DNA of 64,000 nt from Clostridiaceae bacterium AM27-36LB (GCA_003480725.1 QUJQ01000010.1:21910-85909), one strand, 5' to 3'; counted from the first letter of the stretch, positions 45,729 through 53,837 are shown. The notes: generated by a model not told the origin, from the sequence alone. Translations and numbers: made by a program.

Positions 45729-46647
45729 TTCCTTCGCCCCCTGTCACACGCTTGAAGTAATCTTCAAGACTTTCTTCACAGGTATGTGCTTCTGATACCT
45801 CCAATCCGTTTTCTACAAAAGCAGTTACAATTTTCCCCACGGGTAGCTCCATATTGTGTAGACGCAGATTGTGGTCGTCTTGTATGGAAAAATGGGTTTC
45901 ATGGAAATTGCGTTCCAAAATTCTTGCCGCCTGTGCAGTATCAGAGAGCGTAAACCGGATATGCTTACTGCTTTTTTGCTCCAGCTCAGCAAGGCTTTCT
46001 TCTTCCAGCAATGCGCCGTGGTCGATAATTCCAATATCGTCAGCCAGCAAGGAAATCTCCGAAAGAATGTGACTGGAAATCAAAATGGTTTTTCCTCGCG
46101 CGTCACAAAGCTCACGAATAAAGGAACGTACTTCTGCAATACCGATGGGATCGAGACCGTTGATCGGCTCATCCAAAATCAAAAGCTCCGGATCGTGCAT
46201 GACTGCAAGGGCAATCGCCAACCGCTGCTTCATGCCAAGAGAGTATTGCGAAAACAGCTTTTTATCCTTGTAAGGTAGCCCGACCAAATCCAGAGCGTCT
46301 TTGATGGCATGATTGTTTGGTACTCCACGCAGGGTAGCAAAGATACGCAGGTTCTCCGTACCGGTCAGATTGGGATAAAAACCAGGGGACTCAATCAAAC
46401 TGCCAATGCGGGGCAGCAACTTCTTTTCATTTCCTTGCAAAGACTTTCCCCAGATTTTGACCTCACCGGAAGTAGGCTTCGTTAAACCCAACAGCATTTT
46501 CATAGTTGTGGTTTTTCCGGCTCCGTTTCTACCCAACAGACCATAAATTCTCCCACGCTTGACATGGATATTTAAGTCAGCCACACTCTTTTGTGAGCCG
46601 TATTGCTTCGTCAGATTTTTTGTTTCAATGATATAATTTGTATCCAT
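45721..46647 (-). CDS. ABC transporter ATP-binding protein, lantibiotic-immunity type
   Basis: A 308-residue ATPase. Walker A is GRNGAGKTT (residues 39-47), the signature is YSLGMKQRLAIA, and Walker B is LLILDEPINGLD. The C-terminal ~70 residues form the extension seen in BcrA/LanF/CprA proteins. GGAGGTTTTG lies before ATG 46647, so the frame upstream to 46683 is not used. The operon promoter carries tandem repeats that the cassette's response regulator probably binds. Confidence 0.88.
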   Translation of the reverse strand: MDTNYIIETKNLTKQYGSQKSVADLNIHVKRGRIYGLLGRNGAGKTTTMKMLLGLTKPTSGEVKIWGKSLQGNEKKLLPRIGSLIESPGFYPNLTGTENLRIFATLRGVPNNHAIKDALDLVGLPYKDKKLFSQYSLGMKQRLAIALAVMHDPELLILDEPINGLDPIGIAEVRSFIRELCDARGKTILISSHILSEISLLADDIGIIDHGALLEEESLAELEQKSSKHIRFTLSDTAQAARILERNFHETHFSIQDDHNLRLHNMELPVGKIVTAFVENGLEVSEAHTCEESLEDYFKRVTGGEGIA

Positions 46648-46673
46648 ATTCAAAACCTCCTGTTCTGTAAGGT

Positions 46674-46730
46674 ATTCTATCATGCCAACCTTGCATTAAC
46701 CTTGCCGCAACCTTGCATTAACCTTGCAAT
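46674..46730 (-). promoter_or_regulatory. Promoter with four tandem 11-bp repeats
   Basis: AACCTTGCATT-type units start at 46687, 46698, 46709 and 46720 with exact 11-bp spacing. On the minus strand TAGAAT at 46674-46679 is a good -10. One turn of the helix per repeat is the layout of OmpR-type response-regulator sites, so the adjacent regulator is the likely activator. Confidence 0.75.
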
Positions 46731-46743
46731 TTAAAATCCAGTA

Positions 46744-46779
46744 AAATGACAAAGGCTCCCGCCATAAAGACGGGAACCC
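46744..46779 (-). terminator. Terminator of the cargo two-component operon
   Basis: On the minus strand GGTTCCCG and CGGGAGCC enclose a short loop, followed by TTTGTCATTTT. It separates the regulatory genes from the ABC genes. Confidence 0.75.
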
Positions 46780-46781
46780 GC

Positions 46782-47699
46782 TTAACTCTCCAAAGGAAAA
46801 AGCAACATAAATTCAGTTCCCTTTCCCGGCAAACTTTCAACTGTTATACTCCCACCCATCTTTTCTACAAGCTGATGGACAATAGAAAGACCAAGACCGC
46901 TTCCTTTTTCAGACCGTCCTTTGTCACACTTATAGAGCCGTTCAAAAATGTGTTTCAAATCTTCCTTCTCAATTCCCACTCCATTATCCGCCAGCAGCAA
47001 CTCCATGTTATTTTCCTTCTTTGACAGGGCAATTTTGATTTTGTCTGCATGGCTGTGAGCGATTACATTTTGAATGAGATTATTGACAATCCTCATATAG
47101 CTGTCCATATCCAATCTTACCCGGACAGGCTGTTCGGGAATATCAATGTCATAATCAACCTGTTTATCCTCAAAAATCGGTATCCAGTCAATCAGGATAT
47201 TTCTTGTCAGCTCTGCGGCCTCAACGCTCTGGATTTCTAAAGCAAACTCGTTAGAATTTAACTTGAACCAGTCAAAGAGCACATCAATATATTCTTTCAG
47301 ATCATGGGCTTTCCGTCGGGCGGTTTCAATATAATCATCCCGGTCTTTTCCTGTGACCAGTCCTTTGTGTGCAGCGTCAAGATACCCAATCAGAGTAGTA
47401 AGGGGCGTTCGCACATCATGTGAAAGGCTCGTCATAAGCTGGCGGTTGGTTTCTTCTGTCTGCCGTACAGTTGAAAGTCTGCTTTCATAGGCCACAACGA
47501 TCTCGTTGATTTCATAGGCAAGAGGTGCTGTCAGTTCATTTGTTGCAGATAGAATACGCCGGTTGCCATTTCCGTTTTTCACATCAACCAGCACATCGGT
47601 CATTTCTGCTATTTGTTTTTTTACACGCCGAACGAGAACGATGGAAGTCAATACAGCCACAACAGCAATCACAATGGACAAGAATACGATAATTTCCAT
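46782..47699 (-). CDS. Cargo sensor histidine kinase
   Basis: A 305-residue kinase with a single N-terminal helix (residues 3-23) and almost no outside domain. A HAMP-like linker follows, then His94 in SLSHDVRTPLTTLIGYLD, the N box NNLIQNVIAHSH, and G boxes LLADNGVGI and GSGLGLSIVHQL. This design resembles CprK and other kinases that sense peptide stress within the membrane. It starts 5 nt after the response regulator stop. Confidence 0.85.
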   Translation of the reverse strand: MEIIVFLSIVIAVVAVLTSIVLVRRVKKQIAEMTDVLVDVKNGNGNRRILSATNELTAPLAYEINEIVVAYESRLSTVRQTEETNRQLMTSLSHDVRTPLTTLIGYLDAAHKGLVTGKDRDDYIETARRKAHDLKEYIDVLFDWFKLNSNEFALEIQSVEAAELTRNILIDWIPIFEDKQVDYDIDIPEQPVRVRLDMDSYMRIVNNLIQNVIAHSHADKIKIALSKKENNMELLLADNGVGIEKEDLKHIFERLYKCDKGRSEKGSGLGLSIVHQLVEKMGGSITVESLPGKGTEFMLLFPLES

Positions 47700-47704
47700 G
47701 CTGA

Positions 47705-48397
47705 CTACACCTCCTTATTAAACCGGTAGCCAATCCCTTTGACCGTTTGTATATACTTTGGGCTTGAAGGATTGACTTCTAATTTTTTACGAAGTCGGCT
47801 GATAATCGCCATAATGTTACTGTCATCATAGAAATATTCTTCACCCCATACTTCCTCATAAATCTGCTGTTTGGTCAAAATTTTTCCTTGATGCTTTGCA
47901 CAGTACAGGAGCAAATCAAATTCCTTTGGCGGAAGTTCAAAAGTGCCGTTTGCCGTCGTAACAGAACGATTTTCAAGGTCAATCTGCAATCCGTCAAAAT
48001 CCAGTTTTTGCACAGCTCCGGCTTGCTGATTAAAGCGAGTGTAGCGGCGAATGAGGGACGCAATACGGGCAATCAGTTCATCCATATCAAACGGTTTTGT
48101 AAGATAATCGTCCGCTCCGGCCCGTAAGCCCCGTACTTTAGAAATGCTGTCATTTTTAGATGTGAACATCAAAATCGGCAGACTGTTCTCTTTGCGGATT
48201 TCTTCCAGCGTTTCAAAGCCATCCATACCGGGCATCATCACATCCAGCACCACAAGCTGATACTCCTGCTCTCTTAATTTTTGTAAGCCCTCTTTTCCGG
48301 TATTACAAAAATCAGCTTCTATGTTTTCTGCTTGTACGCTACGTTTAATCAAAGCGCACAGTTCTCTGTCATCATCTATAATCAGGATTTTATTCAT
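47705..48397 (-). CDS. Cargo OmpR-family response regulator
   Basis: A 230-residue regulator. The receiver shows IIDDDREL, the phospho-acceptor Asp52 in VVLDVMMPGMDG, MFTSK and LTKPFDMDE. The winged-helix output domain reads PPKEFDLLLYCAKHQGK. ATG 48397 has AAGGGG upstream and overlaps the end of the HTH gene by 8 nt. It probably activates the ABC operon through the 11-bp repeats. Confidence 0.88.
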   Translation of the reverse strand: MNKILIIDDDRELCALIKRSVQAENIEADFCNTGKEGLQKLREQEYQLVVLDVMMPGMDGFETLEEIRKENSLPILMFTSKNDSISKVRGLRAGADDYLTKPFDMDELIARIASLIRRYTRFNQQAGAVQKLDFDGLQIDLENRSVTTANGTFELPPKEFDLLLYCAKHQGKILTKQQIYEEVWGEEYFYDDSNIMAIISRLRKKLEVNPSSPKYIQTVKGIGYRFNKEV

Positions 48398-48578
48398 GGT
48401 GCAACCCCTTCCCTTGTTTTGTCCTTCCGTCAATCGGCTTTTCTGCGTTCTTTGGGATTAGCCAAACACCAGCCATCTTCACAGCACCGGGGATACGCCC
48501 AGCAGCGCAATAGTAATTTACCCTACGAGGTGTCACGCCCCACTTCTCGGCGGCCTCTTTCAATGTCATATAGTCCAT
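48390..48578 (-). CDS. Small HTH DNA-binding protein
   Basis: A 62-residue protein, MDYMTLKEAAEKWGVTPRRVNYYC onward. This is a MerR/excisionase-type winged helix (helix_turn_helix_17 like), with PGAVKMAGVWLIPKNAEKP as the wing. It leads the cassette operon and overlaps the response regulator. It could autoregulate the cassette or act as an excisionase for it; neither is shown. Confidence 0.7.
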   Translation of the reverse strand: MDYMTLKEAAEKWGVTPRRVNYYCAAGRIPGAVKMAGVWLIPKNAEKPIDGRTKQGKGLHHE

Positions 48579-48650
48579 TTCGCACCTCCACAGAGTACAT
48601 TATAGTTCTTTATCTCGAATAGTACAAGTTGGAGGCTGCATATTGATGAA

Positions 48651-48698
48651 ATGAAATACTACTTTATGTAAAATCTCATTACATTCTCATAACCAGAC
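48651..48698. repeat. Cargo-flanking repeat, right copy
   Basis: Partner of 43348-43400. It lies in the divergent region between the HTH gene and the XRE gene, about 30 nt before the XRE start, so it may also hold the XRE promoter or operator. Confidence 0.5.
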
Positions 48699-48725
48699 CC
48701 GAAATGTACAATGATATAGGGTGAT

Positions 48726-49091
48726 ATGAGAATGAACCAAGAAGAAAGAAGGTTTGACTTTCACGGCCTCGGGGCGGCTCTCAAACGAGCCAGAGAAGAA
48801 AAGGGATGGACACAAGCCTATGTTGCGGAATTAGTAGACCGTGACTCCCGTACCATTATGAATATTGAGAACAAAGGTCAGTATCCCAGCTTCGACCTTT
48901 TTGTTAAACTCATTACTATGTTTGACGTTTCAGTTGACCAGTTTATTCATGCGGACGGAGGGGCAAGGTCAAGCTCTTGCAGAAAGCATATTGATGTGCT
49001 TCTAAACTCCATGAATGAAAAAGAGCTTGTCGTGATAGAAGCCACAGCCGAGGGCATTAAGAAAGCCAGAGAAACGGAGGTTCCAGAATAA
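48726..49091 (+). CDS. XRE family transcriptional regulator
   Basis: A 121-residue protein with an XRE helix-turn-helix at about residues 14-68 (LKRAREEKGWTQAYVAELVDRDS, shown in part, then IMNIENKGQYPSFDLFVKL). The C-terminal helical part may form a dimer. It is one of the two plus-strand genes in the ICE. Such genes commonly repress excision or transfer, so it is the first candidate to bind the shared operators at 41735 and 51097. Confidence 0.8.
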   Translation: MRMNQEERRFDFHGLGAALKRAREEKGWTQAYVAELVDRDSRTIMNIENKGQYPSFDLFVKLITMFDVSVDQFIHADGGARSSSCRKHIDVLLNSMNEKELVVIEATAEGIKKARETEVPE

Positions 49092-49203
49092 GGGCCTCTG
49101 TTTTTTTGCGCCATTTTAGGGGCTGCCGCTAAGTGGCAAGCAATGCCTCTGTGGCCACAAGTGGCACAAAGGCGGCTTGTTGGGGCTCGCCCCAAACCCG
49201 TAT

Positions 49204-49226
49204 CTTCGGGCCAACATGGCCCGAAG
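49204..49226. repeat. ICE palindrome copy 4
   Basis: Perfect 10-nt arms with loop ACA. It lies 34 nt after the relaxase stop, behind a TTGGGGC/GCCCCAA hairpin at 49174-49194. Confidence 0.9.
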
Positions 49227-49260
49227 TGTCAGCGTCGCTTTGCTCCTTGTTTTCATAACC

Positions 49261-50676
49261 TTAACGCTCCTTTTCCTGCTTTCTTCCCGGTTCGGTGTAG
49301 CCCATCAGAGTGTCAATGTTCGCTTTGATCGTGACGATCTCCTGCATATCCCGTCGCGCCTTTTGATATTCTCCATAGAGCTGTTTTTTCTTTGCTGTGA
49401 GCTTACGGCCTTCTTCCTTCAGCACATCCATTTTGGGGAGCTTCGTCCCGCCCAGCAGAGAGCGCATTTCCGCTTGTGCAGCCCGGTACAGTTCAAGGTC
49501 GGCCTCATGCTCCGCAAGGAATTTCCGGCTGTACTTCGTCGCCTTATACTGCTCAAAGACCGGACGGGTTTTGGCATACTGAACCGTTGCGGTCTTTAGC
49601 CCGGCATTGGTTTTCATGGCCTGTTCTGTCTGCTTGATCTGCTCGGAAATGGCATGGAAACGGTCTGCCGCCTCGGTGGCCTTCTGCGCCAACTGCTCAT
49701 AATCGGTCAGGCCATTGTCCTGTATATAGGCAAGAGCGGCGGCCATCTGCTTAATGTTAAATACCTTCGCCCAGCGTTCATATCCCGGCCCTTTACCGGC
49801 AGCCAGCTTCGCTTGAATATCCACCGCCAGACTGATTTTCCGCTCCGAGCGCCCGGAGCGTTTTTCTTTGCCCTCAATGGCGGCCAGAACATCTTGCAAG
49901 TCGTAGCCGTCCCCCAGCGTGGAGGCACGCAGACGGGTGAAGCGTTCCTGTCCCTGTCCGGTCAGCCGGAAGCTGATACCGCCGCCCCGAACCGTCTTGA
50001 CCTCATACCCGGCCCGTTTCATCAGGGCAAGAAATTCATCCAGATCGGCGGGGCGTTCCGCCAGTACAGTATCAATGGTAAGGCGCAGCCTGTCCTGATA
50101 AGAAAGCGGCCCTTTTCGTTCTTTCTGCCATTCTCCATAATTCCGATATTTACCCTTGCTCCGGGGCTTTGGGTTCTCCACAATGGACAGCCCGTTTTCA
50201 AGACACAGCCTGTCAGAGAGCCGACGGAGGGCAAAGCTGGAACCCCAAAAGTTTCGGAATTTCCGGGTACAGTCAAGAGTGGTGGAGTTGTAATAAATGT
50301 GACAATGGATGTGCTGCTTGTCGGTATGTGTGGTAACGATAAAAGCGTGCCGCCCCTTCGTCCAGCGCATAGCCAGCTCATAGCCGATACGGTTTGCCTC
50401 CTTCGGGGTAATCTCGCCCGGATAGAAGGATTGTCGTATCTGATAGCACAGCACATCATTTTCTTTCTTCTGTTCCCGGCCCGTCATAGCGGCATAGCTG
50501 GCCTTTGCCAAAAGGAACTCGTCCGCCACGGTGGCCGGATCACATTCATAAGCGGAGATATACTTTCCGCTTTCTGTTTTCTCCGGGTCCTTGCCATAGT
50601 CCAGACAATCCCGGATAGCCTCGGCAATCGTTTCGCCTTCGCCTGCATGGCGCTGCAACAAAGTTGTGGTAGCCAG
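49261..50676 (-). CDS. MOBP-type relaxase
   Basis: A 471-residue nuclease that nicks oriT and pilots the strand. The N-terminal domain has motif III THTDKQHIHCHIYYN (His122, His124 and His126 in this numbering). It starts with ATTTLLQRHAGEGETIAEAI. The only start with a properly spaced site is CTG 50676, since GGAGGG lies 7 nt before it and no ATG or GTG is in frame. A TTG at 50661 is possible but 22 nt from the site. The C-terminal half is a coiled, Lys-rich region. Confidence 0.85.
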   Translation of the reverse strand: MATTTLLQRHAGEGETIAEAIRDCLDYGKDPEKTESGKYISAYECDPATVADEFLLAKASYAAMTGREQKKENDVLCYQIRQSFYPGEITPKEANRIGYELAMRWTKGRHAFIVTTHTDKQHIHCHIYYNSTTLDCTRKFRNFWGSSFALRRLSDRLCLENGLSIVENPKPRSKGKYRNYGEWQKERKGPLSYQDRLRLTIDTVLAERPADLDEFLALMKRAGYEVKTVRGGGISFRLTGQGQERFTRLRASTLGDGYDLQDVLAAIEGKEKRSGRSERKISLAVDIQAKLAAGKGPGYERWAKVFNIKQMAAALAYIQDNGLTDYEQLAQKATEAADRFHAISEQIKQTEQAMKTNAGLKTATVQYAKTRPVFEQYKATKYSRKFLAEHEADLELYRAAQAEMRSLLGGTKLPKMDVLKEEGRKLTAKKKQLYGEYQKARRDMQEIVTIKANIDTLMGYTEPGRKQEKER

Positions 50677-50728
50677 AAATCATCCCTCCCTTCTATGAAA
50701 AAAGGGCGGCCCGTCCAGACCGCCCCGA

Positions 50729-50751
50729 CTTCGGGCCAGTATGGCCCGAGG
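50729..50751. repeat. ICE palindrome copy 5
   Basis: 4 nt after the CD1845 stop and before the relaxase site. Loop GTA; one T-G pair in the arms. Confidence 0.9.
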
Positions 50752-50755
50752 CTGC

Positions 50756-51049
50756 TTAACTTGCCAGAAACCGGTACAGAGCGGATTTGCCTCCGTCCAG
50801 CGCCCAAAGAAGGGAGCCAGCCGCCGCTTGCATCCCATACGGCGAAAGGAGAAAGGCGAGGAATAGAAATACAATCCCGCCGATGGGGGTCGGCGTGAAA
50901 AAGAGGGCGATACCCAGCACTGCCAGGATCACGGAGGCAATCGTCAGCAGGAAGGCGCAAATATCAAACAGGAACACCAGCAGAGCCGTCAGAAGGGATA
51001 GCGCCAGGGCGAAAGGTGCAACCAATATTTTCAGCAGTATCTTCATCAT
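50756..51049 (-). CDS. CD1845 family ICE membrane protein
   Basis: A 97-residue protein with three hydrophobic stretches (MKILLKILVAPFALALSLL onward) and a short tail. AGGAGG precedes two adjacent ATG codons (51049 and 51046). It is a usual gene of Tn1549-type transfer modules. A mating-pore or entry-exclusion role is possible but unknown. Confidence 0.7.
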   Translation of the reverse strand: MMKILLKILVAPFALALSLLTALLVFLFDICAFLLTIASVILAVLGIALFFTPTPIGGIVFLFLAFLLSPYGMQAAAGSLLWALDGGKSALYRFLAS

Positions 51050-51077
51050 CAAAACCTCCTTTATTCTTTCTATCTCT

Positions 51078-51135
51078 ATTTTATCATGCCTGCCCAGGGA
51101 CATAAATGTTGCGAAAGATTAGTGAATCCTGTCCC
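51078..51135 (-). promoter_or_regulatory. CD1845 promoter and shared operator, copy 2
   Basis: Minus-strand TTTATG, 17 nt, TAAAAT. GGGACA (51097) and TGTCCC (51130) are 27 nt apart around AATGTTGCGAA and GATTAG, the same spacing and core as copy 1 near the recombinase. Confidence 0.6.
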
Positions 51136-51139
51136 GGAG

Positions 51140-51162
51140 CTTCGGGTCAACATAGCCCGAAG
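51140..51162. repeat. ICE palindrome copy 6
   Basis: Lies between the operator and the inserted PIN gene. It probably once followed mobC directly. Loop ACA; one mismatch in the arms. Confidence 0.8.
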
Positions 51163-51169
51163 TATTATA

Positions 51170-51198
51170 TTGACACTACATATTGACCGCAGTAAACT
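51170..51198 (+). promoter_or_regulatory. Predicted promoter of the PIN gene
   Basis: A perfect TTGACA, a 17-nt spacer and TAAACT. GGAGGGGTC precedes the ATG. Confidence 0.6.
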
Positions 51199-51231
51199 TT
51201 ATATAGGCAGTAAATTTTAGGAGGGGTCAAA

Positions 51232-52647
51232 ATGCCTGTTAATATAAAAGAACTGATAGATAATGGTTATATCGTTATTTGTGATACTAATGTCTATCTT
51301 CACATTTATCGCTTCTCTCCGGAATTTTCCGATTTTGCATTAAGATGTATGCAGGCAATTCAAAGCGGCATTATTATGCCATCGACTGTACGATATGAGT
51401 TTCTAAAACATTATCGTGGCTATTTCAGCAAAATGGAAAAGAGAGTACAAAATGTAGGCGACGATACCAAAAAACAAATTAGCAATGCAGCTCGCAAAGT
51501 TCTCAATCTATGTGATAATTTGCAGTCATTACAATACCCTGATATTGAAGAATTGCGTACAGATTTATCCCAGAAGTTCGATGAACTCATGGCTATTCCA
51601 GAAGCATTTTTTGAGGATAGAACTATACTTGACTTAATTGCAAATCCGTGGAAAGGTCAAGACCCGGTATATGATTTGGTCGAACTAATCATAAATGACT
51701 CTCGAGTTATGACATCCGTCACGCAAGAAGAAATATATCAGATTTGTGAAGAAGGAGAGCGAAGATATAAAACTGATCCGCAAACACCGCCAGGATTCAA
51801 AGATGCTAAAAACAAAGATGGGGTCCGAAAATATAGCGACCTAATTATGTGGAAAGAAATTCTTCGCTATGCAAGAGAAAAAAGCGTAAATGTTATATTT
51901 GTAACTGATGATGTAAAAAGCGACTGGTGGATAGATGACAATGGCCAAAGGGAATTTCATCCGTATCTGTGTCAAGAATTTCAACGAGAAACTCAGATGC
52001 AAATTGTGGCACTTACAGCACTGGATTTCTTTTCAAATATATCTGTCACCTATGGCATTCCAAAATCAGATGCTGTTGAAATAGCATTGAGGATAACAGA
52101 TGATGACTACTTTGATAGGGTGCATGAAGCTGTATTTGAAAGCATTTCTGATGCTCTGTCTTTCTCTGGTGAAGAATATCTTGAGCCTTCTTCTCACATT
52201 GGGACAAATGGAATCGACGAACTGGAAATTACGGAGTATGAGTTTATTTCGGCAGAGCAAGTCGATAGAGATAATGATACGATAACTTATGTTTTTACCT
52301 TCCGTATAGAAGCAGACGCCACATCGTTTGACTATTGGGGCCGCGATGATGAAACAAAACAAATTCTTTTAGGTCCTGCTGGCGCACACAGCTTTGAAGG
52401 CAAAATCCAAGTAGAGGTAATCCGAGAAGCAGATATGTACCTTGACTTCGAGGGCGACGACGGATTTGAAAAAGCCACTATTATTGACGGAAAACTGAAA
52501 GAAACAAATTTTCAACCTCTATTTGAAACAGATGACGATGAATATGTTGAAGGCGCATATAATATTTGCCCTGATTGTGGATGTAAAATCAATTTTGAGA
52601 ATGATGGTGGAAATGGCTTTTGCGTAAATTGTGCCCCTAATCATTGA
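51232..52647 (+). CDS. PIN-like nuclease domain protein with C-terminal zinc ribbon (ICE cargo)
   Basis: A 471-residue protein. The N-terminus reads IVICDTNVYLHIYRF, where Asp18 starts the PIN acidic set. SDLIMWKEILRYA (about residue 202) and VIFVTDDVKSDWW (about 222) complete it, as in PIN_8/DUF4935-type domains. Residues about 270-440 are acidic and unfamiliar. The last 25 residues form a zinc ribbon (CPDCGC and GFCVNC). It is much more AT-rich than its neighbours, runs against them and has its own promoter and terminator, so it is an acquired gene. An RNase role in toxin or phage-defence function is inference. Confidence 0.75.
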   Translation: MPVNIKELIDNGYIVICDTNVYLHIYRFSPEFSDFALRCMQAIQSGIIMPSTVRYEFLKHYRGYFSKMEKRVQNVGDDTKKQISNAARKVLNLCDNLQSLQYPDIEELRTDLSQKFDELMAIPEAFFEDRTILDLIANPWKGQDPVYDLVELIINDSRVMTSVTQEEIYQICEEGERRYKTDPQTPPGFKDAKNKDGVRKYSDLIMWKEILRYAREKSVNVIFVTDDVKSDWWIDDNGQREFHPYLCQEFQRETQMQIVALTALDFFSNISVTYGIPKSDAVEIALRITDDDYFDRVHEAVFESISDALSFSGEEYLEPSSHIGTNGIDELEITEYEFISAEQVDRDNDTITYVFTFRIEADATSFDYWGRDDETKQILLGPAGAHSFEGKIQVEVIREADMYLDFEGDDGFEKATIIDGKLKETNFQPLFETDDDEYVEGAYNICPDCGCKINFENDGGNGFCVNCAPNH

Positions 52648-52648
52648 A

Positions 52649-52690
52649 AAGTGGGCGGCAACCAATAACACGGTTGCCGCCCACTTCTTA
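52649..52690. terminator. Bidirectional terminator between the PIN gene and mobC
   Basis: GTGGGCGGCAACC and GGTTGCCGCCCAC form a perfect 13-bp stem around AATAACAC. It abuts both convergent stops. Confidence 0.85.
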
Positions 52691-52691
52691 T

Positions 52692-53033
52692 TTACTTTGC
52701 CACCAGCTCGGAGAGCTCCCGTAGCACCTTTGACACCTCGCCCCACAGCTTTTCATAGTCCCGCTTCAATCCGTCGATTTCCTCCGGGTACACGCCATAG
52801 GTGTGTGCGTGTACGGCGACCTGATTGAGATTGTTGGAACAGCGCCGTTGCAGAGAGATCAGCTCTTTTACGGGCGTAAGGTCGATGTGCAGGATATACC
52901 CGTTCAGAGCCATTTTCCGTACATAAGCCCCGGCGTTGGAAATGCCCGCCTCGGCCATCCGCTCATGGATGGCCGCCAGCTCGTCCGGTGTTACCATGAC
53001 GTGCAGATGGACATTCCGCTTGCGGTTCTCCAT
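52692..53033 (-). CDS. mobC: MobC relaxosome accessory protein
   Basis: A 113-residue basic protein. MVTPDELAAIHERMAEAG and GAYVRKMALNGYI are the ribbon-helix-helix-like part, and RCSNNLNQVAVHAHTYG is the MobC motif. It helps the relaxase to open oriT. It overlaps the preceding gene as TGATG. The relaxase is separated from it by the inserted PIN gene and CD1845. Confidence 0.85.
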   Translation of the reverse strand: MENRKRNVHLHVMVTPDELAAIHERMAEAGISNAGAYVRKMALNGYILHIDLTPVKELISLQRRCSNNLNQVAVHAHTYGVYPEEIDGLKRDYEKLWGEVSKVLRELSELVAK

Positions 53034-53215
53034 CAGCGTTCCAGCTCCCGGCCTTTCCGGCGTTCTTTGGGCTCCTTTACCTTATCCAGCGGTTTTGCGT
53101 CCAACTCCGGGGGCGTGGGCGGGATGGGCGTGTTGTTGGGTACGCCGTCGATCATGTTGCAGTTCTGCTCTGTGGAGAGCTCGGCGGTTTTCAGATAGTT
53201 GTCTTTTTCGTGCAT
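53033..53215 (-). CDS. Small ICE protein (DUF4316-like)
   Basis: A 60-residue protein, MHEKDNYLKTAELSTEQNCN onward, with a Pro-rich middle (NNTPIPPTPPELD) and a charged tail. It resembles short DUF4316 domains found in these elements. The function is unknown. GGAGGATCG lies before the ATG. Confidence 0.55.
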   Translation of the reverse strand: MHEKDNYLKTAELSTEQNCNMIDGVPNNTPIPPTPPELDAKPLDKVKEPKERRKGRELER

Positions 53216-53227
53216 GGCGATCCTCCT

Positions 53228-53818
53228 TTATCGTTCCTCATGGTTTTTATGGTTTCGCTTCTGGCCGGGTTCCTTCGGGGGTTCCTGCCCTCTGGTTTCA
53301 TCTTTGAGCCGGGCAGTAATGGATGGGCGCACCCGGTCAGGATTGCCCGGTGCTGGTTTCAGCTCATAATCCTCCATCTGCTTTTCGGTCAGCGGCTTTG
53401 CGTAGGTCAGTTCGCCCCATGCCATCAGCCTGCCGTCTGCCACAGGACGCCGCCTGTCATCATCGTAGTTGACGATGGAAAGAGGCTGGTTATCCGGCGG
53501 CTTCGGGTAAGTTCCTATGTCCACGGGCCGCTGGGTGGAATAATAGCGGTAAACGCCCTCCGGTCCCAGCTCGGTATGCTTGACCGCCGCATGGTAAAAC
53601 TGCTGATAGTCGTCCACCCGGCGGTCAAAGTCCCTCTGCGCCCACGCCTGACTGGTTCCATAGCGACCCCAGTAGTAATCCCGATGGCCGTTTTCCCCCT
53701 CGGTAAACTGCCAGGTCACAAAGGGGCTCGGCGCTCCCGGATTATGCCCCAGCGCAAAGCCGTGTCCAGTTTCAAAGGTGGCAGCTTTCAAAATCACATA
53801 TCCTTGTACTGTCTCCAA
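53228..53818 (-). CDS. Conserved ICE protein, TTG start
   Basis: A 196-residue protein, LETVQGYVILKAATFETGHGF onward. AAAGGAGGG lies 6 nt before TTG 53818. The longer frame to 53851 begins inside palindrome copy 7 and lacks such a site. PFVTWQFTEGENGHRDYYWGRYG and RVDDYQQFYHAAVKH are recognisable as a conserved ICE family. I know no function. Confidence 0.6.
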   Translation of the reverse strand: METVQGYVILKAATFETGHGFALGHNPGAPSPFVTWQFTEGENGHRDYYWGRYGTSQAWAQRDFDRRVDDYQQFYHAAVKHTELGPEGVYRYYSTQRPVDIGTYPKPPDNQPLSIVNYDDDRRRPVADGRLMAWGELTYAKPLTEKQMEDYELKPAPGNPDRVRPSITARLKDETRGQEPPKEPGQKRNHKNHEER

Positions 53819-53837
53819 GAGATCCCTCCTTTCTGTG

